Notes: generated by a model not told the origin, from the letters alone. Positions 1-9,498 are shown, counted from the stretch's first letter. The stretch is DNA of 51,037 nt from Clostridiales bacterium (GCA_020859995.1 JAJBVE010000125.1:1-51037); one strand, 5' to 3'. Program-made: numbers and translations.

Positions 1-56
1 AGGCAAAAAATCTGGGATTCGGTTAAACCACAGCTTTTTATTCTTTGGCGCTGCGC

Positions 57-85
57 TTGCATAATATTGAATAACGTGATATAAA
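57..85 (+). promoter_or_regulatory. Probable sigma-A promoter of the amino acid ABC operon
   Basis: A -35 box TTGCAT (57-62) is followed after 17 bases by a -10 box TATAAA (80-85). Transcription would start near 92 and give a leader of about 185 bases before the lipoprotein gene. Called from sequence match only. Confidence 0.5.
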
Positions 86-98
86 TATTGATTGAGAC

Positions 99-131
99 AA
101 GGCGGTCTGATCTAAGCGGTCAGTCTGCCTT
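99..131 (+). promoter_or_regulatory. Leader stem-loop upstream of the ABC operon
   Basis: Bases 99-110 pair with 120-131 in a 12-position stem containing one G-U pair and one mismatch, with a 9-base loop. It lies just downstream of the predicted transcription start. There is only a weak T-rich tail, so it could be an attenuator, an RNA-stabilising hairpin or chance. Confidence 0.35.
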
Positions 132-278
132 CTTTACTGTAAAAGTGTCATTGGCAGCAGGATTATAGATTTTTGTGTGTCCTATACACAGCTGTCAGGC
201 GGCCTTTTACATTGCGTGATCAGTGGCGCAAAGGAAACCACTGAATGAACAACATACGATAAAAGAGGAGGAAACATC

Positions 279-1232
279 ATGAAAAAGAGAATCATAACGG
301 CAATTCTGGCAGCTATGATGGTTGCGGCATCCTTAAGCGGCTGTGGCTCCAGTACGGATTCTGAGACGGAGGCAAAAACAGAGGCTGTGACAGAGGCAGC
401 AACAGAAGCAGTCCAGACCGAGGAAGAGACCGAAGCGGTAACAGAAGCAGCTGAGACTGAGGCCGCTGAAACCGAAGTTGCGGCGGAAGAAGTGAGTGAT
501 TATACCATCAAGGAAGGTGTTCTGATGGTGGGTATGGAGATCGGTTATCCTCCGATGGAATACTTTGATGAGGATGGTGCGACACCGATTGGCTATGATG
601 TTGAAGTCGCCACTGCGCTCGCTGAGGAACTTGGCCTGGAGCTGGAGATTGTAGATACTGCCTGGGATGGTATTTTCGCCGGGGTGACCACAGATAAGTA
701 TGACTGCATTATTTCCAGTGTTTCTTATACGGAAGACAGAGATGAAACCTATCTGCTGACTGCTCCGTATGTAGCAAACGCGCCGGTAATCGTGGTGCCG
801 AATGATTCCGATATTGCGGATATTATGGATCTGGATGGCAAGACGGTAGCAGTACAGATGGAGACTACCGCGGACTATCTGATTCAGGAGTACATCGCTG
901 ACGGCCTGGATACTGACCTGAGACAGTATGAGAAGGTAATCAATGCCTTTGATGAAATCAAGGCGGGACGTGTGGATGCGGTCTGCACGGATTCTGTGGT
1001 AGCTTCCTACTACCTGGGCGATGATGCCAGCGATTATCAGACCGTATGGCAGGCCGAGGAAAAGGAGCCGATTGTAATCTGCCTCAAGAAAGACAATGAA
1101 GCTCTTGAAGCGAAGATCAACGAAGGCATGGCTGCTTTGTTTGAAAACGGAACGATGGCAGAGCTGGCTGTGAAGTATTTTGGCACAGAAGATGTCATCG
1201 AAGGTCTGGCAGAGGGCTTTGGCGTGGAATAA
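279..1232 (+). CDS. Amino acid ABC transporter substrate-binding lipoprotein
   Basis: This is a 317-residue extracellular solute-binding protein of family 3 (SBP_bac_3), which captures polar amino acids and hands them to the permease encoded downstream. The N-terminus has a charged start, a hydrophobic stretch and a lipobox LSGC ending at Cys22, so it should be a membrane-anchored lipoprotein. Residues about 28-72 form a linker built from repeated T-E-A triplets, acidic and low-complexity, which probably spans the cell wall. The binding fold follows from about residue 76 (GVLMVGMEIGYPP, then the G-Y-D-V-E-V motif). A strong AGGAGG site precedes the ATG. The exact amino acid cannot be read from the sequence. 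Confidence 0.93.
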   Translation: MKKRIITAILAAMMVAASLSGCGSSTDSETEAKTEAVTEAATEAVQTEEETEAVTEAAETEAAETEVAAEEVSDYTIKEGVLMVGMEIGYPPMEYFDEDGATPIGYDVEVATALAEELGLELEIVDTAWDGIFAGVTTDKYDCIISSVSYTEDRDETYLLTAPYVANAPVIVVPNDSDIADIMDLDGKTVAVQMETTADYLIQEYIADGLDTDLRQYEKVINAFDEIKAGRVDAVCTDSVVASYYLGDDASDYQTVWQAEEKEPIVICLKKDNEALEAKINEGMAALFENGTMAELAVKYFGTEDVIEGLAEGFGVE

Positions 1233-1282
1233 TGCCAGTGAGGACTTTCTGATCGGATATTGAAGTGATTTTAGATGTGTCA

Positions 1283-1314
1283 TCCCCGCTTCGGAATGTA
1301 CTCCGAGGTGGGGA
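1283..1314 (+). promoter_or_regulatory. Intercistronic stem-loop between binding protein and permease
   Basis: Arms 1284-1295 and 1302-1313 pair over 12 positions (with two G-U pairs) around a 6-base loop, and a short T run follows at about 1325-1330. Hairpins here commonly limit read-through or protect the upstream message so that binding protein is made in excess over permease. The function is inferred from position and fold. Confidence 0.5.
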
Positions 1315-1469
1315 ATGGCACAGATTTTTTAATGATATTCTGATGGCTGACTGTCTGAAATGGTCATTCGGCTATTGCAATGCTCATGCAATATGGCATG
1401 TACAGCGACCAACACGAAAAAAACAGCAAACGATAGTGCCGGGATTCCCGGACGAGGGATGGTTGGGAA

Positions 1470-2123
1470 ATGTTAGAGAGAATTATACGGTGGATGCCGC
1501 AGCTGTTAAACGGTGCGAAGACCACGATTATTATCACTATTATATCTGTCAGCATCGGTCTGATACTGGCTGTATTTCTTGCTCTGGGCAAGATGTCAAA
1601 GCATAAGATTCTGAGCGCTCCCTGCAGCGCGTACATATTTTTCTTCCGCGGGACACCCTTGCTGATGCAGATTTATTTCATTTATTTCGGATTGCCGCAG
1701 CTCAATCCGGCTCTGACAATCCGGAGCGCTTTTGTCGCGGCACTGATCGCTTACGTGCTCAATACAGCCGCGTATCTGGCGGAAAATATTCGTGCAGGGA
1801 TTCAATCCATCGATAAGGGACAGTTTGAAGCGGCAAAGGCTCTTGGGCTTACCTATGGGCAGACCATGCGCCTGGTAATTATTCCGCAGACCGTGAGACG
1901 GCTGATTCCTCCGGTCGGCAACGAATTTATTATGGTTCTGAAGGACGTGTCTCTGGTAGCCATCATTGGCCTGACAGATCTGACGAAGGTGACGAGGGCC
2001 ATTTCTTCCTCATCCGCCACAGCCCTGGTCTATATACCGGCCATGATTTTATATCTGATCATTACGGCATTCTTCACCTTTATTTTCAATAAGCTGGAGA
2101 ATAAATATTCGGTTTATCAATAA
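1470..2123 (+). CDS. Polar amino acid ABC transporter permease (HisM/GlnP family)
   Basis: A 217-residue inner-membrane permease with about five hydrophobic segments. The cytoplasmic EAA loop typical of binding-protein-dependent importers is visible around residues 106-136 (E-N-I-R-A-G-I ... E-A-A-K-A-L-G-L), which docks onto the ATPase encoded next. The FRGTPLL motif near residue 55 is characteristic of the HisM/GlnP/YckA group. It lies 237 bases after the binding-protein gene with a hairpin between, and 15 bases before the ATPase gene, so the three should form one operon. The ribosome-binding site is weak. Only one permease gene is present, so the transporter would use a homodimer. Confidence 0.93.
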   Translation: MLERIIRWMPQLLNGAKTTIIITIISVSIGLILAVFLALGKMSKHKILSAPCSAYIFFFRGTPLLMQIYFIYFGLPQLNPALTIRSAFVAALIAYVLNTAAYLAENIRAGIQSIDKGQFEAAKALGLTYGQTMRLVIIPQTVRRLIPPVGNEFIMVLKDVSLVAIIGLTDLTKVTRAISSSSATALVYIPAMILYLIITAFFTFIFNKLENKYSVYQ

Positions 2124-2138
2124 AGGGGGAAAACGGTC

Positions 2139-2897
2139 ATGTCCATGATTCGTACAGAAAATGTATGCAAAAATTTCGGGGATCTTAAGGTTCTGAAAAA
2201 TGTAAATCTGACGGTAGAGACAGGAGAAGTCGTAGTCATTATCGGTCCCTCCGGGGCCGGAAAATCAACTTTTCTGCGCTCTTTAAACACACTGGAAAAA
2301 ATTACCAGCGGCAAGATCTATATTGAGGACAAGCTTTTTTATCATCGCGAGAATGACACTACAGTCAGCAAGATGGAAAAGGATGAGTTTGCCAGTATGC
2401 TGCTGGAAATGGGAATGGTCTTCCAGCAGTTCAATCTGTTTCCCCATCTGACGGTTCTGGAAAATGTGATGCTCGCGCCTGTGAACGTACGCAAGCGTGA
2501 TAAAATTGAAGCAGAAAAAACAGCGCGCACCCTTTTGGAAAAGGTTGGCCTGAGTGACAAAGCGGATGTGTATCCGTCGAAGCTTTCCGGCGGGCAGCAA
2601 CAGCGTGTGGCAATTGCGAGAGCCCTGGCTATGGAGCCTAAGGTCATGCTTTTTGATGAACCGACTTCGGCGCTGGATCCGGAACTGGTGGGTGAGGTTC
2701 TGAATGTAATGAAGGATCTGGCCAACCAGGGGATGACGATGCTCTGTGTTACCCACGAGATGGGCTTCGCCAGAGAGGTGGCGGACAAGGTAATCTTTAT
2801 GGCGGATGGCCAGATCTTAGAAGAGGGAAAACCAGAAGAGGTATTTGCCAATCCGAAGACTCCTCAGGCACAGCAGTTCTTAAGGAGTGTACTGTAA
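2139..2897 (+). CDS. Polar amino acid ABC transporter ATP-binding protein (GlnQ-like)
   Basis: The 252-residue ATPase powers the importer. Walker A is GPSGAGKST near residues 37-45, the Q-loop is FQQFNLF, the ABC signature is [15 protein letters not shown], Walker B is [12 protein letters not shown], and the switch histidine is in CVTHEMGFA. Length and motifs match GlnQ/HisP closely. A GGGGGAAA stretch precedes the ATG, and the gene sits 15 bases behind the permease gene. There is a compact acidic insert near residue 75-85 that is normal for this branch. Confidence 0.96.
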   Translation: MSMIRTENVCKNFGDLKVLKNVNLTVETGEVVVIIGPSGAGKSTFLRSLNTLEKITSGKIYIEDKLFYHRENDTTVSKMEKDEFASMLLEMGMVFQQFNLFPHLTVLENVMLAPVNVRKRDKIEAEKTARTLLEKVGLSDKADVYPSKLSGGQQQRVAIARALAMEPKVMLFDEPTSALDPELVGEVLNVMKDLANQGMTMLCVTHEMGFAREVADKVIFMADGQILEEGKPEEVFANPKTPQAQQFLRSVL

Positions 2898-2900
2898 ATT

Positions 2901-3800
2901 ATGAATAAATTTATATTGAGACAGTCTCTGCTCCTTTTACTGACGGCGACGATCTGGGGCGTTGCCTTTGTCGCCCAGAGTGTAGGGATGGATTATGTTC
3001 AGCCTTTTACCTTTAATGCTGTGAGAAATCTGATCGGCGGTGCCGTGCTTCTTCCGGTGATTTTCTTCCTGGATGGGCAGAAGGCTCATAACGGGAAGAT
3101 AAAAACAGCGCATCACGCATCAAAAGATCTGATTGCCGGCGGTTTGAGCTGTGGTGTGATTCTTTTTCTGGCATCGAGTCTGCAGCAGTTTGGCATCCAA
3201 TACACATCGGTAGGAAAAGCGGGATTTATCACTGCCATGTATATTGTACTTGTACCGATCTTTGGCATTTTTATCCATAAAAAGACCGGACTGCGTGTGT
3301 GGATTGCAGTGGTTATGGCGGTCGTGGGGCTCTACCTGCTTTGCATGACTGGTGACAGTCTGGCGCTAAAGAAAGGAGATATTCTGATTCTGCTTTGCGC
3401 GGTGGCGTTTTCCTTTCACATTCTGGTCATTGATTATTTCAGCCCCCGTGTGGATGGGGTGAAAATGTCCTGTATTCAGTTTTTTACCTGCGGGGTTCTC
3501 TCAGCAGTCGGTATGCTGCTTTTTGAAACTCCGCAACTCTCCCAGATTCTGGCAGCCTGGGCTCCGATCCTGTATGCGGGCGTCATGTCCTGTGGTGTAG
3601 CCTATACACTTCAGATTGTCGGACAGCGCGGCATGAATCCCACTGTCGCATCGTTGATTCTGAGTCTGGAATCAGTGATTTCTCTGCTGTCCGGCTGGCT
3701 GATTCTTCATCAGAGTCTGTCGGGACGCGAACTGATCGGGTGCGTGGTCATGTTTGCCGCCATCATTCTGGTACAGTTACCAGGCGCCAGGGAGAGATAA
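2901..3800 (+). CDS. EamA/DMT-family membrane transporter
   Basis: A 299-residue protein with about ten hydrophobic segments and two EamA-like halves, the architecture of drug/metabolite transporters such as RhaT/YdcZ relatives. The first half begins with the typical A-x-I-W-G-x-x-F pattern (ATIWGVAFVAQSVG) and the second half repeats with the alanine-rich ILCAVAFSFHIL. It starts three bases after the GlnQ-like gene, so it is probably cotranscribed, which hints at export or overflow of an amino acid-type metabolite; this is inference. The substrate is not determinable. Confidence 0.88.
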   Translation: MNKFILRQSLLLLLTATIWGVAFVAQSVGMDYVQPFTFNAVRNLIGGAVLLPVIFFLDGQKAHNGKIKTAHHASKDLIAGGLSCGVILFLASSLQQFGIQYTSVGKAGFITAMYIVLVPIFGIFIHKKTGLRVWIAVVMAVVGLYLLCMTGDSLALKKGDILILLCAVAFSFHILVIDYFSPRVDGVKMSCIQFFTCGVLSAVGMLLFETPQLSQILAAWAPILYAGVMSCGVAYTLQIVGQRGMNPTVASLILSLESVISLLSGWLILHQSLSGRELIGCVVMFAAIILVQLPGARER

Positions 3801-3842
3801 AACGGCTTGACTGCGCCTGCAAAGCGAAGACCGAAAATATTC

Positions 3843-3871
3843 TTGACAAATATTGGTAGGGGACGTAGAAT
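3843..3871 (+). promoter_or_regulatory. Promoter for degV
   Basis: A consensus -35 TTGACA (3843-3848), a 17-base spacer and a -10 TAGAAT (3866-3871) stand about 108 bases upstream of the degV start. Good match to sigma-A promoters. Confidence 0.7.
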
Positions 3872-3978
3872 GAAATCAATTTCAAGACATGGATTCAAAA
3901 ACTACATGTCGAATCATCAACACTCGATCTTATGATTTGAAACAGGGATAGGATTTGGCTTGACGAAGAGGGAGAATT

Positions 3979-4866
3979 ATGAGTGATTTCATTTTAAGCT
4001 GCTGCTCGACAGTTGATTTGACAAAGGAACACCTGGAGAGACGCAGGATTCATTATGCCTGCATGCATTATTCCATGGATGGAAAAGAATACCTGGATGA
4101 TCTCGGAGCGTCGATGCCGTTTGATCAGTTTTATAAGGCCATGCAGGAAGGCGCTGATACGAGGACTTCCCAGATTAATGTGGAAGAGTTTTTGAAATAT
4201 TTTCGTCCTTTTCTGGAGCAGGGACTGGACATTTTACATGTCACTTTATCCAGTGGGATTTCCGGCACGTACAATTCTGCCTGTATCGCCCGGGACATGC
4301 TCTCCGAAGAGTTTCCTGAGCGTCAGATTCTGGTAGCTGACTCTCTTGCGGCGTCGTCTGGATATGGCCTGCTAATGGAAATGCTTGCGGATATGCGTGA
4401 CGCGGGAGCTTCCCTGCTGGTATTATATGACTGGATCCAGGCGAATCGGCTGACGATTCATCACTGGTTTTTTTCCTCTGACCTGACTTTTTTTATCAAA
4501 GGCGGCCGCATCTCCAAGACCTCCGGCTTCATTGGAAACATGTTAAACATCTGCCCGCTTATGAATGTAAACGATGAGGGGAAACTGATTCCGCGCACGA
4601 ATATTCGCGGCAAGCGCACAGTCATTAAAAAAATAGCGGAAAAAATGAAGGAACACGCTGTAAAGGGGACAAGTTACAGCGGAAAATGCTATATGTCCCA
4701 TTCCGCATGCTATGAGGATGCCAGGGCGGTTGCGGATCTGGTGGAAGCGGCTTTTCCGAATCTCTCGGAGCCGGTGCAGATCTACAGCATTGGCACGACC
4801 ATCGGCAGCCATACAGGTCCAGGGACGGTTGCGCTGTTTTTTGTAGGAGATGAGCGGACGCGCTGA
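3979..4866 (+). CDS. DegV family fatty-acid-binding protein
   Basis: The 295-residue protein has the DegV fold markers: an N-terminal ILSCCSTVDL strand, the T-S-Q-I-N motif near residue 55, the ligand-site SSGISGTYNSA near residue 89, and FFIKGGRISKTSG near 171. Family members bind a long-chain fatty acid, and in Firmicutes several act as FakB, presenting fatty acids to the kinase FakA; which role applies here is inferred only. It is a single gene with its own promoter and a GAGGGAG ribosome site, and no fakA-like gene is nearby. The first residues have a double Cys (SCCST), a small variation on the usual SDSTCDL. Confidence 0.93.
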   Translation: MSDFILSCCSTVDLTKEHLERRRIHYACMHYSMDGKEYLDDLGASMPFDQFYKAMQEGADTRTSQINVEEFLKYFRPFLEQGLDILHVTLSSGISGTYNSACIARDMLSEEFPERQILVADSLAASSGYGLLMEMLADMRDAGASLLVLYDWIQANRLTIHHWFFSSDLTFFIKGGRISKTSGFIGNMLNICPLMNVNDEGKLIPRTNIRGKRTVIKKIAEKMKEHAVKGTSYSGKCYMSHSACYEDARAVADLVEAAFPNLSEPVQIYSIGTTIGSHTGPGTVALFFVGDERTR

Positions 4867-5007
4867 CAAAAGTGCTGCAGAGCGATGAACTATAGCCGCT
4901 CTTTTGGGGCATTCTCAGGCAGCTGCGTCCTATGGTGGGTCGGAGTCCTATATTACCTGCTATTCGCACGTCAGGCGATGTTGGATGCGTAAGTAATTTC
5001 GCGACAT

Positions 5008-6456
5008 TTAGCGGGTATGCAAAAGATCCTCTTCGTCTACGATCAATTTGATTGCCCAGGGAGGGACATCCACGTTGCGGTAATCCTCCCTTAGAAAGAC
5101 AAATGCGGTATCATATGGCGGTTTTTTAACCGGAAAGGTACCGCATCCATCTGTGAAATAGATCAGTCCGCGCAGCTTTGTAAAACAGCCTTTGCTCAGC
5201 AGTTCCTTTACGCGGGCAAACGGAGGACGGAAATCGGTTCCTCCAAAGCCCCGGATGGTGAAATGTTCCAGATATTGCTGCATTTCCTCGCGGTTTGTAA
5301 TAAGCACGTCCTCCTGCACCCGGTCGTCACACTGCAGAATGTGGATATGAATTTTTCGGAAAAAGCTTTCCGATTCACTTAAAATACTGTAGGTTTCCTC
5401 CAGAAAATGAAGCAGCAGATCCCCTTGACAGGACATGGAGGTGTCCAGCACAATCACAAAATCCTCAATTTTCTTTACTTCTTTTGTTTCTAACGGCTCG
5501 ATCAGCGGAAGATTGCCATACAGTTCCATACCGTAATTGTAATAAATATAGTCAAAAGAATCCAGATCAACCTGCATTTCCTCTTTCAGCACGGAAAACT
5601 TTCTCAGAAAATCGCGGTAATCATAACGGTGACGGGCGGCGGCGCAGACCTGCTCTTCCAGAGCTTTTACGTCCTCGGATGAATCCTTTCCGAACGTTTC
5701 CAGCTCCGTCTGCATACGGCTGCGGATATCGTCCCACTGTTTTTTTACATCTGGAAGCGAAGAATTGAAACTGTCCGGTTCCTTGTTTGAATCCTGTTTG
5801 CCATCCGGTGGTTCGGATGCGGCATTTTGCGCGGAGGGCTGGGGATTGCGCTGCTGCGGGTCCTCCGGACGTTCCCAGCGGCTGTGATCATCCACGGCAA
5901 ATTCGCGCTTCAGGCGGTCCAGCTGCGCACGATCTGGGTGGATCAGACAAAGAGTGCGGTATACACGCTGTGCTGTCAGTGCAGGAGGCGAGGCCTTTTC
6001 ACTGTCAGGAGCATCTCCCGCTGAAGCGGCACGAAGCGTGCGGTAGAATTCTCTGCGCAGGGCAGACTGGGGGCGGTGCACAGAGCGGATATAGAGTCCG
6101 TCAATGGTCGTTTCCGCAGCAATATCACAGGCAAGATTCCAGTATTCGGGATCCCGGTCGCCGCGTACCCACGGATGCGCGAACAGACAATGCAGAATGC
6201 TGTGCAGATACAGACGGTTGACGCATTCTCTCCCTTTCCGAAAAACAGATACGATCTGGTCCGGTTTAAAATAGTAAAAGCTGCCGTCTGTCCCGGCCAC
6301 CTGGATCTGTCCCTCCGGAAAAAGCTTAAGAGAAGAGAGAGCCACATCGAGAAAGCGCATGTTCAGATACAGTTCGTTTTGCGCGCCTCGCAGAATATCA
6401 CGCGAAATGTCTTCAAAAGCAGCCGTACGAGCCTGCTCATCATAAATAATACCCAT
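5008..6456 (-). CDS. VWA-like and putative metallopeptidase-domain protein (DUF2201 type)
   Basis: A 482-residue protein with two parts. The N-terminal half has an HSILHCLFAH motif near residue 86, resembling the zinc-type HExxH-like centre of the DUF2201 N-terminal domain though without the usual Glu. A hydrophilic, Pro/Ser/Asp-rich linker follows at about 145-235. The C-terminal half is a VWA-like domain with a MIDAS set: DTSMS (near 340), a Thr in GGTDF (near 410), and an Asp in FTDGCG (near 436). Such proteins normally pair with a MoxR-like AAA ATPase as a chaperone-like metal-insertion or assembly pair. That ATPase is encoded on the same strand upstream (7864-9498), but ilvE lies between them. 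No substrate is known. Confidence 0.8.
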   Translation of the reverse strand: MGIIYDEQARTAAFEDISRDILRGAQNELYLNMRFLDVALSSLKLFPEGQIQVAGTDGSFYYFKPDQIVSVFRKGRECVNRLYLHSILHCLFAHPWVRGDRDPEYWNLACDIAAETTIDGLYIRSVHRPQSALRREFYRTLRAASAGDAPDSEKASPPALTAQRVYRTLCLIHPDRAQLDRLKREFAVDDHSRWERPEDPQQRNPQPSAQNAASEPPDGKQDSNKEPDSFNSSLPDVKKQWDDIRSRMQTELETFGKDSSEDVKALEEQVCAAARHRYDYRDFLRKFSVLKEEMQVDLDSFDYIYYNYGMELYGNLPLIEPLETKEVKKIEDFVIVLDTSMSCQGDLLLHFLEETYSILSESESFFRKIHIHILQCDDRVQEDVLITNREEMQQYLEHFTIRGFGGTDFRPPFARVKELLSKGCFTKLRGLIYFTDGCGTFPVKKPPYDTAFVFLREDYRNVDVPPWAIKLIVDEEDLLHTR

Positions 6457-6542
6457 TGGAATGCCTCATTTATCATTTTCTATACGTCAGATGATTTTAA
6501 ATCGAAATTCATTGGAATGCAAGCCCTGGCTGAAAGAAACTC

Positions 6543-6571
6543 TTGACAGTGCCATTTTGTGAGCGTAAACT
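6543..6571 (+). promoter_or_regulatory. Promoter for ilvE
   Basis: TTGACA at 6543-6548, 17-base spacer, TAAACT at 6566-6571. The predicted transcript starts near 6578, downstream of the ATG at 6572, which is one reason to place the ilvE start at 6662. Confidence 0.7.
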
Positions 6572-6661
6572 ATGAAAAAAAGGAGGCAGGCATTCTGTCC
6601 AGGCAGGGCAGACGATGAGAAGTTGCCTGCGATTCCATTATACAAAGGAAGGATAAGGATT

Positions 6662-7687
6662 ATGGAGAAAAAGAATATTGACTGGGCAAACCTGGGTTTT
6701 GGCTACGTACAGACGGACAAGCGGTATGTGTCAAATTATAAAAATGGCGCCTGGGATGAGGGCGCGCTGATTTCTGACGCCACAGTAGCGATCAGTGAGT
6801 GCGCGGGAGTGCTTCAGTATGCACAGACCTGTTTTGAAGGTCTGAAAGCCTATACGACGGAAGACGGCCATATCGTGACGTTCCGCCCGGACCTGAATGC
6901 GGCGCGTCTGCACGATTCCTGCGAGCGCCTGGAGATTCCGGTATTTCCGGAGGAGCGTTTTGTAGAGGCAGTTTCTGAAACTGTACTGGCAAATGAGGCA
7001 TATGTACCGCCTTATGGATCCGGAGCGACATTGTATATCAGACCCTATATTTTCGGCAGCAGCGCGGTCATCGGCGTAGCTCCGGCAGAGGAGTATCAGT
7101 TCCGGGTATTCACCACCCCGGTTGGTCCTTATTTCAAGGGCGGTGTGAAGCCGCTGACGATCCGCGTTTCAGACTTTGACCGTGCGGCTCCTCACGGGAC
7201 CGGACACATCAAAGCAGGTCTGAATTACGCGATGAGTCTGTACGCGATTGTGGATGCTCATCAGAAGGGCTTTGATGAGAATATGTATCTGGATCCGGCC
7301 ACCAGGACCAAGGTAGAAGAGACCGGCGGGGCAAACTTCCTCTTTGTGACGAAAGACAACAAGGTTGTCACCCCGAAATCCGGCAGTATCCTGCCGTCCA
7401 TTACCCGCCGTTCCCTGATTACGGTTGCGAGAGATTATCTGGGACTTGAAGTAGAAGAGCGCGAGGTTCTCTTTGATGAGGTGAAGGATTTCGCCGAGTG
7501 CGGTCTGTGCGGGACTGCCGCAGTGATTTCTCCGGTTGGCAAGATCGTGGACCACGGCAAAGAGATCTGTCTGCCAAGTGGTATGACCGAGATGGGACCT
7601 GTGACTAAGAAACTGTATGATACTCTGACTGGCATCCAGATGGGACGCATTGAGGCGCCGAAGGGCTGGATCCATGTAATAAAATAA
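6662..7687 (+). CDS. ilvE: Branched-chain amino acid aminotransferase
   Basis: This 341-residue fold-type IV PLP enzyme transfers the amino group between glutamate and the keto acids of leucine, isoleucine and valine. The Schiff-base lysine is Lys184 in GHIKAGLNYA. The glutamate-containing EETGGANFLFV and the phosphate-binding LPSITRRSL and CGTAAVISPVG segments are all present. The start at 6662 has an AAGGA site 6-10 bases upstream and gives the family length; the in-frame ATG at 6572 would add 30 poorly conserved residues and lies before the predicted transcription start. The gene is alone on the plus strand, between two minus-strand genes that usually sit together. Confidence 0.96.
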   Translation: MEKKNIDWANLGFGYVQTDKRYVSNYKNGAWDEGALISDATVAISECAGVLQYAQTCFEGLKAYTTEDGHIVTFRPDLNAARLHDSCERLEIPVFPEERFVEAVSETVLANEAYVPPYGSGATLYIRPYIFGSSAVIGVAPAEEYQFRVFTTPVGPYFKGGVKPLTIRVSDFDRAAPHGTGHIKAGLNYAMSLYAIVDAHQKGFDENMYLDPATRTKVEETGGANFLFVTKDNKVVTPKSGSILPSITRRSLITVARDYLGLEVEEREVLFDEVKDFAECGLCGTAAVISPVGKIVDHGKEICLPSGMTEMGPVTKKLYDTLTGIQMGRIEAPKGWIHVIK

Positions 7688-7791
7688 TTCGGTTGTTTAG
7701 AGTCCACTGTCGTTGCTTTGAAAAGGCTTCATTGATGGAACGTATCGTGCGTTTGCGGAGCAGGATTCGTATAGCAAAACACTGAAGATAG

Positions 7792-7843
7792 AAACACCGG
7801 TGAATTATTGTGCGTGATGCGCACAGCTAATTCACCGGTGTTT
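7792..7843. terminator. Bidirectional intrinsic terminator between ilvE and the AAA ATPase gene
   Basis: Sixteen-base arms (7792-7807 and 7828-7843) are perfect inverted repeats, flanked by A on the left and a T run on the right, with a nested TGTGCG/CGCACA stem in the loop. It fits termination of ilvE on the plus strand and of the convergent ATPase gene on the minus strand. Confidence 0.85.
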
Positions 7844-7863
7844 TTACTACCATCACGATCGCT

Positions 7864-9498
7864 TTACAGATTCAGTGCGTCCAGCCGCGCTTCAATAGAA
7901 CGGCTGCGCTCATCAAAGAGCAGCTCTTTGTTATAGCGGTAGTAGCGTTCGCAATCATACTGCTGCAGGAAACGGACACAGTAGTAATCACTGTTCAGAT
8001 TTGTAATAAACAAAACAGCTTCCTGTCCGCTGCCAAAAGCGGCATCTATAAAGTCAAAAGCGTGTTCCAGCTGCTCGCCGGCTGCCGCAAAGCTCTCATC
8101 TATCGCATCCTGGCTTTGCTCAAACTGCGCGTGGATCAGGCTCCAGGCTTCTTCCCTGCTGTGAAGGTCTGCATTTTGCAGCAATTTTCTGTAGGCTTCC
8201 AGCTGGTCCGCAACCTGGCGATAACGGCGGTCTTCTTCCCGGGAGAGGAGTCCTGCAGTTTTTTTCTGCTCGTATTCCTCTGAAAATTGCGCAATACTGC
8301 GATCCACACAGGCACAGGCGCAGCTTTTTTCATCTGTAACGCCGGCCGATAATCCATTTTTTATAAAAGTCTCCCCATCTTGCACGGATGAGACGGACAG
8401 AGTGGGCATATGTGCAGGGGACTCCTTTGGCAGGGCTTTTTCATTTTCATATCCGGCAAGCATGCGTTTCTTTAACAGCTTCAGCTGCTCATAAAGCAGA
8501 AGATTCTTTTCGTCCTGCCGAATCTGAGAGGCAAAGCGGATCTGGCAGCGGGAAAACAGCAGATGAATCAGGCTGACACGCTCATCAAAGGGCGCGTGGG
8601 CGGTCTTTTTGAGTAATCCTTCGCTGATCGTTCCTTCCAGCACAGCATCCAGCTGATAATCCTCCTCATACTTTCGATACAGCTCCAGATAGCTGGCAAA
8701 ATCTTTTGCTATCATTTCATGCTGGATATATTGAGACACGACCTCACGATCCATCTCTTTTCCCAGAGTTTCATAAACCTTCAGCATAGTAGAAAGATCT
8801 TCCCAGCCGCGCGGCGTGGCGAATTTACGTCCGTCCACCGTGGTTTCCATTTTATAAAAGCTGCCGGGGCGGACGTCAAGGTACGAGATCACAGCTGGAT
8901 GGATCTGCTCTTTTTGCGCGTATTCCTTCCAGACGCGATAATCCGGTTCGACTTCCATTTTTTTCACCCGATCCATGGTTACGACATCAAAGTCGCGGAC
9001 GGATTTATTATATTCGGGAGGATTTCCTGCAGCGACGATCAGCCAGCCATTCGGGACCTCGTGGCTGCCAAACGTTTTACACTGCAAAAATTGCAGCATA
9101 GCGGGGGCGAGGGTCTCTGACACACAGTTGATCTCGTCAATAAACAAGATTCCTTCCCGCAGTCCGGTTGTTTCCATTTTTTTATAAACAGATGAGACAA
9201 TTTCACTCATCGTATATTCGGTTACAGAAAATTCCCGCCCGTCAAACTCCTGCCTGGAGATAAAAGGCAGACCGATAGCGCTCTGTCTGGTGTGATGAGT
9301 GATGGAATAGGAGACCAGCCCGATCTGACATTCCCGGGCGATCTGCTCCATGATCTGCGTCTTTCCAATACCCGGCGCACCGAGCAGCAGAACCGGCCGC
9401 TGACGGATCCGGGGAATCACATACTCCCCGTACTCATCCTTTAAAAGATAAGCTTCGATCATATCTTTGATTTCTTTTTTTGCTCGTTTAATGTTCAT
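7864..9498 (-). CDS. MoxR-like AAA+ ATPase (AAA_5), partner of VWA protein
   Basis: The 544-residue protein has an N-terminal AAA+ module: Walker A GAPGIGKT near residue 42, Walker B ILFIDEINC near 124, sensor 1 in LIVAAGNPPEYN near 162. The rest is helical, Glu/Lys-rich and includes a likely coiled coil between about 300 and 480. MoxR-type ATPases remodel or load metals into partner enzymes together with VWA proteins. The start at 9498 has an AAAGG site and overlaps the shikimate kinase stop by ATGA, implying translational coupling; the alternative at 9531 has no good ribosome site. Its usual VWA partner lies beyond ilvE at 5008-6456. Confidence 0.85.
   Translation of the reverse strand: MNIKRAKKEIKDMIEAYLLKDEYGEYVIPRIRQRPVLLLGAPGIGKTQIMEQIARECQIGLVSYSITHHTRQSAIGLPFISRQEFDGREFSVTEYTMSEIVSSVYKKMETTGLREGILFIDEINCVSETLAPAMLQFLQCKTFGSHEVPNGWLIVAAGNPPEYNKSVRDFDVVTMDRVKKMEVEPDYRVWKEYAQKEQIHPAVISYLDVRPGSFYKMETTVDGRKFATPRGWEDLSTMLKVYETLGKEMDREVVSQYIQHEMIAKDFASYLELYRKYEEDYQLDAVLEGTISEGLLKKTAHAPFDERVSLIHLLFSRCQIRFASQIRQDEKNLLLYEQLKLLKKRMLAGYENEKALPKESPAHMPTLSVSSVQDGETFIKNGLSAGVTDEKSCACACVDRSIAQFSEEYEQKKTAGLLSREEDRRYRQVADQLEAYRKLLQNADLHSREEAWSLIHAQFEQSQDAIDESFAAAGEQLEHAFDFIDAAFGSGQEAVLFITNLNSDYYCVRFLQQYDCERYYRYNKELLFDERSRSIEARLDALNL

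Noticed and set aside
1265-1606. Possible small gene between binding protein and permease
   Set aside because: It overlaps the permease gene in another frame and contains the intercistronic hairpin; no ribosome site or similarity.
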